A model generated the notes under the pieces. It saw only the letters and a program-made list of their open reading frames with translations. It did not search any database and was not told where the DNA came from. The position numbers and the translations under genes were made by a program. From Streptomyces specialis (lineage in GTDB: Bacteria > Actinomycetota > Actinomycetes > Streptomycetales > Streptomycetaceae), in contig NZ_LN929838.1 of the NCBI RefSeq assembly GCF_001493375.1, positions 174,222 to 238,221 of the forward strand: 64,000 nt of DNA. The letters are read 5' to 3'. This document shows positions 25,278 to 33,728 of this stretch, one piece after another; position 1 is the first letter of the stretch, and each line of letters opens with the position of its first letter.

Positions 25278-25595
25278 GTGCCCTTGGCGGCACTGATCCC
25301 CACCATGGCCGTGTACGGACTGATACTCGTCATCGCATGGGGTTTCATCATCCTCGCCGTCAAAGACGTCGTCCCGGTCACCCGGGGACTCCGAGCGGTG
25401 CTGGGCGGGCCGGCCATGCTGAGATACGCCTCGCTCCTCCTGTGCACGCGAGGGCGGTTGCCGTGGCGGCTCGGGAGCTTCCTCCACCGCTGCTACCGGC
25501 ACGGGCTGTTACGCGCCGCGGGCGGCGCCTACCAGTTCCGCCACCGGGAGTTGCAGGAGCATCTCGCGACCCGGCCCCACCCACCCGGCCTCTGA
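25278..25595 (+). pseudogene. C-terminal fragment of a NACHT-type membrane NTPase
   Basis: The last 45 residues, TRGRLPWRLGSFLHRCYRHG followed by LLRAAGGAYQFRHRELQEHL, match the very end of large Streptomyces NACHT-domain membrane proteins. The first 40 residues contain one hydrophobic helix that could belong to the same gene or to another fragment. No P-loop is present. Confidence 0.45.
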
Positions 25596-25692
25596 GGTCG
25601 GATTCCTCCCAGGCCAGGCGGTCGTCGCGGCTGCCCGGCCGGGGCCGGCCGACCAGCACCACCAAGCGGAAGCGAGGCTGTCACGACCGTCG

Positions 25693-25925
25693 GTGCACGA
25701 CGCCGAGGTGGTCGCGGTGCCGGACCCGTACCTGGGCAAGCGGATCCGCGCCTACCTCATCCCCCGCCCCGGGGCGGGAGCGCCCCTCGGGGCGGCGATC
25801 CGCCGCTTCCCGCGCGAACGCGGCCTGGCCGCCTACAAGATCGGCCTGGTGGAGTGCGTCCGGTCCTTCCCCACCACGGGCGTCGGCAAAGTGTCCAAGA
25901 AGCACCTGCGCGCCGTGCGCAACGG
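25693..25925 (+). pseudogene. aryl-AMP ligase (EntE/DhbE-like), C-terminal fragment
   Basis: HDAEVVAVPDPYLGKRIRAY, RERGLAAYKIGLVECVRSFP and TTGVGKVSKKHLR are the hinge and catalytic-lysine motifs of 2,3-dihydroxybenzoate-type adenylating enzymes of siderophore pathways. Only the mobile C-terminal lid domain remains and no other siderophore gene is present. Confidence 0.65.
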
Positions 25926-25947
25926 CCCTGCACCGGCGACCGCCCAC

Positions 25948-26018
25948 CCCCCGCCCCCCCCCCGCCCCCGCCCGCCCCCCCCCCACCCCCCCCCGCCGCC
26001 CCCCCCCCCCCCCCCCCT
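25948..26018. repeat. C-homopolymer-rich tract
   Basis: About 70 bases are almost pure C with scattered G and A, including runs of ten and eighteen C. Nothing comparable occurs elsewhere in the window. It looks more like low-quality poly-G read signal than native DNA. Confidence 0.6.
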
Positions 26019-26290
26019 CGCCGCTGATGGCACTGCCCCCGTCGGGCCCCACGCCATGCCCACCGCCGCCGGAATGCCGCGCGACCGCGTCGTGTGGACC
26101 GTGGGGTCGCGGCCGTCACCGACGCCGTCGGGGGTGGCGGGAACCTCACTGGCTGACGCGGCGTCATACACGTTGCCGGGCGGTCGGTTCCGGTTCCGGT
26201 TCGTTTCCCCGCCGCCCTTCCGGTCGGCCGGGAGGCCCTCTGCACGGGCGCGTCATGACGACACAGCCGAACGAACACCAGGAGCGCATC

Positions 26291-26551
26291 ATGGCACTTC
26301 CCCTGATCGCGGCGGCCGGAGCAGCCTTCAAGATCGCCAAGAGTGTGTACGAGTGGACGCAGAAGACCCCCCAGGGCAGAGCGACGATGGCCAGCGCCGG
26401 CCTGCTCGCTGCCTACCAGCACACGAAGGCCCACCCGAATGACTCGCTGAACGGGCACCACATCGGCGAGGCGAGCAAGAGATTCGGCCAGGACGTGGTG
26501 AACCCGACCGTCAGCAGCCTCTACCAGCACATCCGCAAGGACCTCACGTAA
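26291..26551 (+). CDS. small conserved-looking protein, unknown
   Basis: An 86-residue protein from ATG 26291 with AGGAGC upstream: an N-terminal Ala-rich helix (MALPLIAAAGAAFKIAKSVY), then WTQKTPQGRATMASAGLLAA and a Lys/His-rich C-terminal half. No cysteines. I do not recognise it. It lies upstream of the NLR-like gene in the same direction but 467 bases away. Confidence 0.55.
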   Translation: MALPLIAAAGAAFKIAKSVYEWTQKTPQGRATMASAGLLAAYQHTKAHPNDSLNGHHIGEASKRFGQDVVNPTVSSLYQHIRKDLT

Positions 26552-27018
26552 TCAGCGCACGCCGGGCGGCGGCACCTCACGGCAGGCTCGTGGAGTGCCG
26601 CCGCGCGGCGAGGACGGCCCGTTCACGAATCGGCCCCTTCCGAGCCCCGGTTCCGCCTCCAGGATCCGGCCGTCCGGGGACTTCGGCGGGGGCGGGTCGT
26701 CCACGGGCCGGAATGCGGCGGGTGGTGTCCGAGCGGGCTCGGACTCCTGGCTCCTCGCGATGCTTGACGATCACCGTTTCTCGCTGCTCGACATCAGTGG
26801 CGTCACCGCACCCGATGGGTCCTCTCGCTCGAACGTTCACCTGACGAGTGGCGATCGAGCGGATCACGGAAGCAGTGCGAATCGCTCACCGTCGGCGCGG
26901 ACACCCCGATCCGCCGGATGGATGCCGGTACCCGACAGGACCAACTGCCGGACGACGGATGCCGGTACTGGGCGCGCGGGGCGGATGAACTTGCCGGAAG
27001 GAAAACGAGGGAGGTCTC
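26552..27018. other. intergenic, no recognisable gene
   Basis: No frame on either strand shows sustained codon bias. The last 60 bases are comparatively A-rich and include GAGGGAGG, the ribosome binding site of the NLR-like gene, so the promoter of that gene should lie here. Confidence 0.45.
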
Positions 27019-29157
27019 ATGGACGATCCGGGGAAGGCGACCGATCAGCCACCGCCCGCGGAAGTGCGCAACGTCCTGCGAGGCAGTGTGACCGGACCTG
27101 TCGTGCAGGCGGGCACCATTCACGGCGACGTCTCCATACGTTCGGGGCCTCCGGCCGCGTCCCAGGCGGAGGCGCCCGCCGGGTTGTCGCGGCTGCCCCG
27201 CAGGCCGATCGACGTGTTGTGGGGGCGCGATCAGGTTCTCGCGGGAATCTCACGCCTGCTGGATACCGTCGACGGGACCACGCTGGGAGCCGCGGTCGTC
27301 GGCTTGGCGGGCACGGGGAAGACCGAACTGGCCCTGCACGCGGCCCACAGGTCAGCGCGGCGCACGATCTGGTGGGTCTCGGCGGAGAATCCCGAGGCGG
27401 TGCTCCGGGATCTCGCCTCCCTCGCCTACCGGCTGATACCGGAAATCCGCGACTGGAACTCCCTGACGGCCGCCGCGGACTGGGCCGTGGAGTGGCTGCG
27501 ATCGCACGACGACTGGCTGCTCGTCCTGGACAACGTCGAGGACCGTGAGAGCGTCGCCGAACTCGTGGCCCGATGCGGCAAGGGCCCCATTCTTGTGACG
27601 AGCCGGTGGGATCTCAACTGGGACCGGATCGGCCTGGTCAAGATCCCGTTGCCGGTTCTGGCCCGGCCGGACAGCGTCCGATTCCTGCTCGCGGAGACCC
27701 GGGTGGACGACGCGGACGCCGCGGAGCGGTTGGCCCAGCGCATCGGTGACCTCCCCCTGATGCTGGACCAGGCATGCGCCCACATCCGTGAACAGGACCT
27801 CACTTTCGACGAATACACCGACCTGCTGAACGCACAACCGCGGAAGCTGCTCGCCTCCGCGGCCTGGAGCGACATCCACCGATCGAGCGCCGCCCGGACA
27901 TTCGGACTCAGTCTCGACGCTGTGGCCTCCAAGCGGCCGAGTGCTGTGGACCTGCTGGGCGTTGTCTGCTGCTTCGCCCCAGACTCCGTACCCAGACGGT
28001 TCTTGCGGACCCAGGCACAGGAACCGATCGAACTCCGCGAGGACATCGGCATTCTCCGCGCTTATTCACTGATCACCGCGACCAGGGACGAACTCGGGGT
28101 TCACCGGCTGCTCTGGGAGTACGTACGGGCCTCTCTCACGGTCGAGCCCCGGGTGACAGCGGCGGCTCTCCTGCGCCGGGCTCTGCCCGGCCCAGACCTC
28201 GCCGATGTGACGAACTGGGCCCGATGGGCGGAACTCGTGGATCACGTGGACGCTCTTGACCCGCTGATCACCGGGGCCGGAGTCCGGCAGGCATCACTGG
28301 ACCTGGCCGACTGCGCACACCGTGTTGGAGAGTTCCTGCTCTCCCAGGGGTGGCTGAAAGGCTCCCGACGGTTGCTGAGCCGCGCGGTCGGAGAACGCAC
28401 ACAATGGCTCGGTCCCGACGCCCCGGACACTCTGGCCGCTCGACACCGGCTCGGCGAAGCCGTGCGCGGGACCGGCAACCTGGACGAGGCCCTTGCCATC
28501 CACAGCGCCGTCCTGCGAACGCGTGAACAAACACTCGGCTCCGACCATCAGCAGACACTCCGGACCAGGGAAGCCCAGGCGATCACCAAGAACGCGATGG
28601 GCCGACTGGACGAAGCCATCGAGGAACACAAGGCGATCCACCGCGCCCGGGTGGCGGCACTCGGCGAGGACCACCCAGACACGATCTGGTCCTTGCACAA
28701 CCTGGCGATCACCTACAAGAACAACAACCAGTTCGAGTCCGCTATCGCACTGCATGAACTCGTCCGCGCCAAACGCACCGCCATCTTCGGCGCGGACCAC
28801 CCGGACACACTCCGGTCACTGCACAACATCGCGAACACCTATCACCACGCCGGCCGCTACGCCGACGCGATCACCGCTCAGGAGCGCAGTGTCACCGAGC
28901 GGATTCACCACCTGGGTCCTCACCACCGGGACACCCTCCGCTCACAGTCCAACCTGGCCGACCACTACCTGGCAGCCGGCCGGATCGAGGACGCGATCGG
29001 CCTTCACCGATCGACATTGCGGCAGCGTGAGACCGTGCTGGGCGCCGACGAGCCCGACACCGTCTGGTCGCGCGGACAGTTGGACAAGGCACTGGCGGCA
29101 CGCAACGGTCCCGTCCCCACCGATGCCTCGCCGATGCCTTCACAGCCCGAACAGTGA
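27019..29157 (+). CDS. NB-ARC/TPR NLR-like protein with N-terminal amyloid-type motif
   Basis: A 712-residue STAND protein. Residues 17-40 carry RGSVTGPVVQAGTIHGDVSI, resembling the RHIM/BASS-type amyloid motif that wires bacterial NLRs to effectors. The NB-ARC domain follows: Walker A GLAGTGKT at 95-102, WWVSAENPEAVLRDLASLAY, Walker B WLLVLDNVED, sensor PILVTSRWD, GDLPLMLDQAC (GLPL motif) and HRLLWEYV in the winged-helix MHD position. From about residue 460 there are five or six 42-residue TPRs with the GxDHPDTLxSLHNLAxTY pattern. The TPRs would sense a trigger, the NTPase oligomerise, and the N-terminal motif seed effector assembly. Regulation is not visible. Confidence 0.85.
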   Translation: MDDPGKATDQPPPAEVRNVLRGSVTGPVVQAGTIHGDVSIRSGPPAASQAEAPAGLSRLPRRPIDVLWGRDQVLAGISRLLDTVDGTTLGAAVVGLAGTGKTELALHAAHRSARRTIWWVSAENPEAVLRDLASLAYRLIPEIRDWNSLTAAADWAVEWLRSHDDWLLVLDNVEDRESVAELVARCGKGPILVTSRWDLNWDRIGLVKIPLPVLARPDSVRFLLAETRVDDADAAERLAQRIGDLPLMLDQACAHIREQDLTFDEYTDLLNAQPRKLLASAAWSDIHRSSAARTFGLSLDAVASKRPSAVDLLGVVCCFAPDSVPRRFLRTQAQEPIELREDIGILRAYSLITATRDELGVHRLLWEYVRASLTVEPRVTAAALLRRALPGPDLADVTNWARWAELVDHVDALDPLITGAGVRQASLDLADCAHRVGEFLLSQGWLKGSRRLLSRAVGERTQWLGPDAPDTLAARHRLGEAVRGTGNLDEALAIHSAVLRTREQTLGSDHQQTLRTREAQAITKNAMGRLDEAIEEHKAIHRARVAALGEDHPDTIWSLHNLAITYKNNNQFESAIALHELVRAKRTAIFGADHPDTLRSLHNIANTYHHAGRYADAITAQERSVTERIHHLGPHHRDTLRSQSNLADHYLAAGRIEDAIGLHRSTLRQRETVLGADEPDTVWSRGQLDKALAARNGPVPTDASPMPSQPEQ

Positions 29158-29496
29158 GGGCGCGTCGTCGGATACGGCATGACGACTGCCGGTACTGAGG
29201 AACAGACGGCGACCACTGCGGTGAAGCCGTGGCGGACGTCCGGGGCATTCCGCCGGACGGCGGTGTCACGGATTGGGCACGGGGACTGCCGCGGTTGAAG
29301 GGCGAACTGTACGCTGGCCGCCACCCCCTCCATCCACGGATGCTCCATCACTTCCGCACGAGATGTTCGTGATGTCAGCTGTCTCTTTTTCACATCTGAC
29401 GCTGCCGACGAAGAGGATAGTGGAGATCTCGGTGGCCGGCGGACCTTGTAAACACAAACGAGTACAGGGCAGGGGGATGTCGGAGGGGAGGGTGTC
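29158..29496. other. intergenic region containing adapter-like sequence
   Basis: No gene is supported. Positions 29379-29441 look like an Illumina Nextera i5 adapter (separate entry). The remaining sequence before it is ordinary high-GC and the part after it leads into the ribosome binding site of the 29497 gene. Confidence 0.6.
29379..29441 (+). other. Illumina Nextera i5 adapter-like insertion (likely artefact)
   Basis: Bases 29379-29411 match the 33-base Nextera read-through sequence (mosaic end followed by GACGCTGCCGACGA) at 31 of 33 positions. The next eight, AGAGGATA, equal the reverse complement of the standard i5 index TATCCTCT. Then GTGGAGATCTCGGTGG matches 15 of 16 bases of the flow-cell segment. 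The order adapter-index-P5 is exact, so this is almost certainly unremoved adapter. Confidence 0.9.
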
Positions 29497-30153
29497 ATGA
29501 CGTCGGTTCAGCCGGTCGTCGGGCCTGCCGAGGATCTGTTCCTCCGGCTCGGGCCGTCCCGCAGGTGGTACGTGATGGCCATAGCCTTGTGGGTCGGCGC
29601 GTTCGTACTGCTCTTCGCCTACGGATACGGCGAGAAGACCCGACTGGATGACGCGGCGGCCGGCTTCGCGCGCGCCGACCAGGGCGGTGAGCTGGAATTC
29701 CGGGTCGCGGCCGGACAGGGCGGCACCTGGGCGTTCTGGCTGGAGACCGAACCTGGCACCGAACGCCTTCCTCTGGTCCAGACCATGCTCGACCAAGGAG
29801 AGCCGCGCCCGGTCCTCGTGACGGTCACGGACGAACGCGGCACTGAGGTGCCGGTCGAACCGGGCACCGCCTTCGAACATCGCACCGCCACGGACACCGG
29901 CTGGCGGGAAGGCTGGGCGGTCGGCGAGGCGGAACTCTCGCCCGGCGCCTACCGCTTGACGCTCCCGGAGTACGACGACTGGTCGGACGGCGGGGACTCC
30001 CTGGCCGGTCTCGCGGCGGCGCCCGCCCCGGCCGGCCAGCCGCTGTGGCCGCTGGCCGCCGCCGCGGGCGGCGCTCTGCTGGGCCTGCTGACCGCGCTGG
30101 TAACGGTGCGTCGGCGGACCCGGGCCACGGAACGCGCGGCGGCAGGGCAGTGA
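29497..30153 (+). CDS. two-helix membrane protein, unknown
   Basis: A 218-residue protein: cytoplasmic N-terminus, first helix VMAIALWVGAFVLLFAYGYG near residues 25-45, an extracellular beta-rich domain (ELEFRVAAGQGGTWAFWLET, PVLVTVTDERGTEVPVE), then a second helix LWPLAAAAGGALLGLLTALV and an Arg-rich tail. GGAGGGGAGGG precedes ATG 29497. It heads a three-gene set of membrane proteins (to 31673). Function unknown. The domain between helices resembles a ligand- or lipid-binding sandwich only in general composition. Confidence 0.7.
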   Translation: MTSVQPVVGPAEDLFLRLGPSRRWYVMAIALWVGAFVLLFAYGYGEKTRLDDAAAGFARADQGGELEFRVAAGQGGTWAFWLETEPGTERLPLVQTMLDQGEPRPVLVTVTDERGTEVPVEPGTAFEHRTATDTGWREGWAVGEAELSPGAYRLTLPEYDDWSDGGDSLAGLAAAPAPAGQPLWPLAAAAGGALLGLLTALVTVRRRTRATERAAAGQ

Positions 30154-30264
30154 CCGGCCGCGACGCGGCCCGAACGGCGGGCCGGACGCCTGCGGCCAGA
30201 ACATCGGAGACCGGCGCCGCGTGCGCCGGTGTCATGGATACCCGGGGTGGGAGGGCACACGACG

Positions 30265-30783
30265 ATGGATGATCAGCCCGATCTCGTTTTCGCGTCCGAG
30301 AGCGAACTCGGCGCACGGGTCAGGCGGGGCGACTCCGCCGCCTCCGAGGAACTGGCCAGCCGGCAGCGGATGGACCCGCATCTGGAGCGCATGCGGCTGG
30401 CCGAGGAGCGCCGGTCGGCCGCCGTGCGGGTGGCGAACGCCCAACTGCTGTGGAACCTGTTCCTGCTGGCGCTGCCGGTGCTGGCGCTGATCACGGTGAT
30501 CCAGGGCCTGGCCGAAGGCACCGAGTGGCTGGCCGAACAGTCAGTACTGGCACCGCTGTTTCCGGCTCCCGGCGACTCCCCGGCCCGTTATCTGCTGTCC
30601 GTCTCCACCTTGCTGCTGCTGATCCCCGGCAGCCTGGCCGTGCTGGCGGTCCGGCTGGGCTCCACCCGGCTGCGCGTCCCCGCCCGGCTGGTCCTCGTCC
30701 CAGCCGCCACCCTGCTGGTCCCGGTGATCCTCTTCGTCACCCAGTCCACCACCACCGCCGACCTGATGAGGTTGCCCGGATGA
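30265..30783 (+). CDS. three-helix membrane protein, unknown
   Basis: From ATG 30265 a 172-residue protein: an acidic and Arg-rich cytoplasmic N-terminal region (residues 1-55), then hydrophobic segments NLFLLALPVLALITVIQGLA, LLSVSTLLLLIPGSLAVLAV and LVLVPAATLLVPVILFVTQ. An upstream in-frame ATG at 30229 would add an unlikely 12-residue extension. The stop overlaps the next ATG (ATGA), so the two are co-translated. No family recognised. Confidence 0.7.
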   Translation: MDDQPDLVFASESELGARVRRGDSAASEELASRQRMDPHLERMRLAEERRSAAVRVANAQLLWNLFLLALPVLALITVIQGLAEGTEWLAEQSVLAPLFPAPGDSPARYLLSVSTLLLLIPGSLAVLAVRLGSTRLRVPARLVLVPAATLLVPVILFVTQSTTTADLMRLPG

Positions 30784-31673
30784 GCGCGCTGGACGATGCG
30801 ATCACGGCGCTGCGCCGCCCCCGCACGCTGGTCACCGTGGCGCTGGCGGTCGGCGGCGGACTGCTGCTGATCCTGGGCTCGCTGCTTCCCTGGATCGGCG
30901 GGCCGGACGCCGGCGAGGTGGTCTACGGGGCGAACGAGCACGGGCTCGGCTCCCGCGCCGGACTGGCCGGCGGCGACGGCCTGATCACCCTGGCCGCCGG
31001 CATCGTGACGGTGCCCGCCGGGCTGTGGTACCTGACCGGCCGCGCCGCCCGCCGCAGCCGGATGACTCTGCTGGGCACCGGGGCGCTGGCCGGCGCCTGG
31101 GCGCTGCTACACCTGGCCGAGACCGGGAGGATGCCCGGCTCGGACGGCGCCACCCTGGACATCTCCCCGGGCGTCGGCCTGTATCTGCTGGCGGTCGGCG
31201 CGCTCGCGGGGCTGGCCGGTGGGGCGGCGGCGCCCGGCAACCGGCTGTGGGACCTGATCGCGCTGCGTCGCCGGGTGCTGCGGCTGTGGGACCGAGGTGT
31301 CGGCTTCGAAGCGGCCGAACTGCAGCAGAAGTTGCTGCGCCGGATGCGCCGCACGCCCGGCCTGGAGGGCCGCGCGCTGGTGATCGAGACGCTGCACCTC
31401 GCGGGCCTGTACGTGGACTGCGGGCTGCCGCAGCGCGGGACGGAGCTGGTGCTGCGCACCATGGCGGACGCCCCGGCGGTGCTGGGGGACGACGAGGAGG
31501 CGCTGGCCGACGCGCGGGCGCTGGCCGACCACACCTTGGCGCTGGCCCAGTCGGTGTCCCAGCGGCACATGGTCATGGGCGCGGGCGGCTCCCTGCCGAT
31601 GCAGACGCCGCCGCAGCCTGGGCCGTACTCGCGGTACTACCCACAACAGGGGTTCGGGCCTCCACAGCAATGA
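30780..31673 (+). CDS. membrane protein with cytoplasmic helical tail, unknown
   Basis: A 297-residue protein. Four hydrophobic helices occupy about residues 15-150 (LVTVALAVGGGLLLILGSLL, then three more ending GLYLLAVGALAGLAGGAAAP). They are followed by a soluble helical domain (RRRVLRLWDRGVGFEAAELQ, EALADARALADHTLALAQ) and a Pro/Gln/Tyr-rich end. ATG overlaps the previous stop. The three membrane genes look like one operon and one complex, with role unknown. Confidence 0.7.
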   Translation: MSALDDAITALRRPRTLVTVALAVGGGLLLILGSLLPWIGGPDAGEVVYGANEHGLGSRAGLAGGDGLITLAAGIVTVPAGLWYLTGRAARRSRMTLLGTGALAGAWALLHLAETGRMPGSDGATLDISPGVGLYLLAVGALAGLAGGAAAPGNRLWDLIALRRRVLRLWDRGVGFEAAELQQKLLRRMRRTPGLEGRALVIETLHLAGLYVDCGLPQRGTELVLRTMADAPAVLGDDEEALADARALADHTLALAQSVSQRHMVMGAGGSLPMQTPPQPGPYSRYYPQQGFGPPQQ

Positions 31674-31775
31674 GCGGCGCGGGCGGTGTCGCCGGTGGAT
31701 GTCGCTGTCCTCGTCCAGGGAACAGACCGGGATGCCGCCGTCCAGGGCGAGGTCGGTCGGGCCCGAGGGCGCGAG

Positions 31776-31920
31776 GGTGGTGTCCTCGGCCGACGGACGG
31801 GCGGCGTCGGCAAGACCGCGCCGGCCATCGATGTCGCCGCACTGGCACGTCACCGCGGCTGGTTCCCGGGCGGGACGCCATTCGAAGGTCCGCGTGGATT
31901 CAGCGCGGACGAACCACTGG
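31776..31920 (+). pseudogene. NB-ARC P-loop fragment
   Basis: GRRTGGVGKTAPAIDVAALA followed by RHRGWFPGGTPFEG matches the Walker A region of Streptomyces AfsR/NB-ARC proteins (GGVGKT, then ARDRGWFPGGTLF in the family). Only about 45 codons are recognisable, with no start and no downstream domains, so it is a relic. Confidence 0.6.
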
Positions 31921-32283
31921 ATCACGGGACCGTAGCCCGTCAGCCGGCCCGTCAGCCGCTGGGCGCGCTGGGGAGGCTGGGGGCATGGTCGCGATGGAGA
32001 TCCCGCTTCTCAGCCTCCGTGTTGAGCGCTCACTGTCTGTAGCGTTGCGGTCGGCCTGCCCGGGTTCGGCGCCGAGCGGCCGGTCCGGATCGGGTACGCC
32101 CGGCAATCGGGCATGAGACGCGTCCGTGCATGGTGTGCTTCACATGCGCCAGGCGATACGGATGCTGTTGCCCGGGCGCGTGGGGTGACTCGGTGTCTCA
32201 TCGACGGCTCCACTCGCCGGCTGGTCACCGCGATGGCCAACGACCGCCGCCGCCTCGGCGTCAACCATGTCGGTCCCTTCCGG
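31921..32283. other. no recognisable gene
   Basis: A short plus-strand stretch around 32160-32260 (RCLIDGSTRRLVTAMANDRR) looks protein-like but has no clear start, and I cannot assign it. Otherwise the region is unexplained. Confidence 0.35.
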
Positions 32284-32742
32284 CTACGCCTCCGGGCCGG
32301 GCGGCGGGCCGCCGGGGCCCGGCCAGCGCACGGGTTGGTCGCCGCCCTGGACGGCGAAGACCGTGCCGGAGTCGCGGGCGGTGTTGGCCTGCTCCAGGTG
32401 TGCGCGGACGACCCCTCCGTAGTCGTCCGGGCGTGCGCCCCGTGCCTCCCCGACCAGGCGCGCGAGTGGCTCCCGGCAGGACGGTTCCCGGTGGAGCAGG
32501 GCCTGGAGTTCCACGGCCCAGGAGCCGAGGAGCGCCCGCCGCACGTCCTCGGGGGCGGCGGCCCCCTCGACCAGCGCGGCGTGGTGGTCGAGCTGGGCCG
32601 TGACCTGGGCCCGGCGCCGTCGGCCGGTTCGGCCGAAGAGGCCGGCGACGCCGTTCCGCGTGGTCTGCCACAGGTCCGTGGCCATGGCCGCGACCAGGGC
32701 CGCCGCTCCGGCTCCGGCCAGCGCGGCCAGTTCGTCGTCCAC
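32284..32742 (-). CDS. small helical protein with C-terminal amyloid-type motif
   Basis: A 152-residue protein from GTG 32742 (GAGGAAGGGG upstream). The N-terminus is one hydrophobic or amphipathic helix (ELAALAGAGAAALVAAMATD), followed by charged helices. The end reads NTARDSGTVFAVQGGDQP, matching the motif NTAKDHGTVYAVTHGD in the 37095 protein and GVVYATQNGTQHI in the next gene upstream. Such tails are the receiving half of NLR-to-effector amyloid signalling. The helix suggests a membrane-acting or scaffold effector. It follows the cyclase-like gene by 23 bases on the same strand. Confidence 0.75.
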   Translation of the reverse strand: MDDELAALAGAGAAALVAAMATDLWQTTRNGVAGLFGRTGRRRRAQVTAQLDHHAALVEGAAAPEDVRRALLGSWAVELQALLHREPSCREPLARLVGEARGARPDDYGGVVRAHLEQANTARDSGTVFAVQGGDQPVRWPGPGGPPPGPEA

Positions 32743-32765
32743 GAAAGCCCCTTCCTCTGCCTCGT

Positions 32766-33533
32766 CTAGGTTGTGCGTCCGGTGTCGTGGATGTGCTGGG
32801 TCCCGTTCTGCGTGGCGTAGACGACGCCGCGTCCTGACGCCTTGTTGACCATCTTCGAGCGGCTCGCCGGGCGGTCCCCCTTTCCCGGCTCAACGGCACC
32901 GTTCGAGGCTGCCCCCTCCGGGATGGGCTCGCGGGGCGGGAGCGCGGGTGCCCCGGGCAGGTGGAGCCACGCGTCCGCCGTGTACTCCTTGACCGCGACC
33001 GTGACCCGCCGGAACGTGTCGGGGTCGATGCCCGGGTAGCCGTGCCGCACGGTCTCGTCGTAGACGTGCTGCGAGACGAGGAGCGACACCGGCACCGACT
33101 CGGGCGCCTCGGCCAGGGCGTCCCGGGCCGGGCGGGCGTCGAGCAGCCGGGCGAGCACCTCCAACGGCCCTCCGACCGCGGCCCCGGTCCGGCCGAGCCG
33201 GACGTCCCCGGCGTGCAGCGCCACTCTGGCGCGGATCCGCGTCGACCGCGCGGCCGTCCGGTTGTGCGCGTGCAGCCGAACCGCGAGCTCGTGGATGAGC
33301 GGATGGATCAGTCCGGCCTTGGGCACCCCGGCCGGCGCGATGATCCGAACGCCGTCTCCGAGGTCGTCGAACCGGCACGCCCGCTGGTCGATCCCGCTCT
33401 CCCGCAGGGCCTCCCGAAGCACCGCCAGGAGCACCTCACGGATGCGCAGCAAGGCCACGTCCCCCCGGCCGGCCGAGCGTTCGATGTCGACGGCCACCAT
33501 CGCCCGGTACTCCAACATCGCGTCCACGTCCAT
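32766..33533 (-). CDS. degenerate nucleotide-cyclase-like protein with C-terminal amyloid-type motif
   Basis: A 255-residue protein from ATG 33533 (GGGAGG upstream). The body has the order of a class III cyclase: MVAVDIERSAGRGD (first metal Asp), FDDLGDGVRIIAPA (GDG metal loop), and IRARVALHAGDVRLGR with AVGGPLEVLARLLDA, where the usual Asn of VNxAAR is replaced. Activity is therefore uncertain. After a Pro/Lys linker the tail SGRGVVYATQNGTQHIHDTG is the same motif type as in the neighbouring small protein. The divergent neighbour is a Crp/Fnr regulator, fitting a cyclic-nucleotide theme. Confidence 0.78.
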   Translation of the reverse strand: MDVDAMLEYRAMVAVDIERSAGRGDVALLRIREVLLAVLREALRESGIDQRACRFDDLGDGVRIIAPAGVPKAGLIHPLIHELAVRLHAHNRTAARSTRIRARVALHAGDVRLGRTGAAVGGPLEVLARLLDARPARDALAEAPESVPVSLLVSQHVYDETVRHGYPGIDPDTFRRVTVAVKEYTADAWLHLPGAPALPPREPIPEGAASNGAVEPGKGDRPASRSKMVNKASGRGVVYATQNGTQHIHDTGRTT

Positions 33534-33597
33534 GCGTTCCTCCCGGCGGGTGACGTCCCCGCCCGCGACTACCACTGTGCACGGGTCGTACCCCGGC

Positions 33598-33619
33598 GAT
33601 CCCGTACCAGTACGGGATC
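33598..33619. promoter_or_regulatory. 22-bp palindromic operator
   Basis: GATCCCGTAC-CA-GTACGGGATC has perfect 10-bp arms with a 2-base centre. It lies 65 bases upstream of the cyclase-like gene and 110 bases upstream of the Crp/Fnr gene in their shared divergent region. A dimeric regulator, possibly the Crp/Fnr protein itself, is the likely ligand. Confidence 0.75.
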
Positions 33620-33728
33620 CGCCGAAGGCGTTCACGGCCGCGGGCCGGCGGGAGCCACGACGGGGAAGGCGACGGGTCGCACACTGGTGTCGTGACGCAT
33701 CGTGGGGACGGAATGAGCGGGGCGGGCG

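Noticed and set aside
25693..25925. siderophore biosynthesis gene
   Set aside because: Only the C-terminal lid of an aryl-AMP ligase is present and there are no companion genes.
28400..29100. DNA-level repeat of about 126 bp
   Set aside because: It is explained by 42-residue TPR units of the NLR-like protein, not by a mobile or CRISPR-type repeat.
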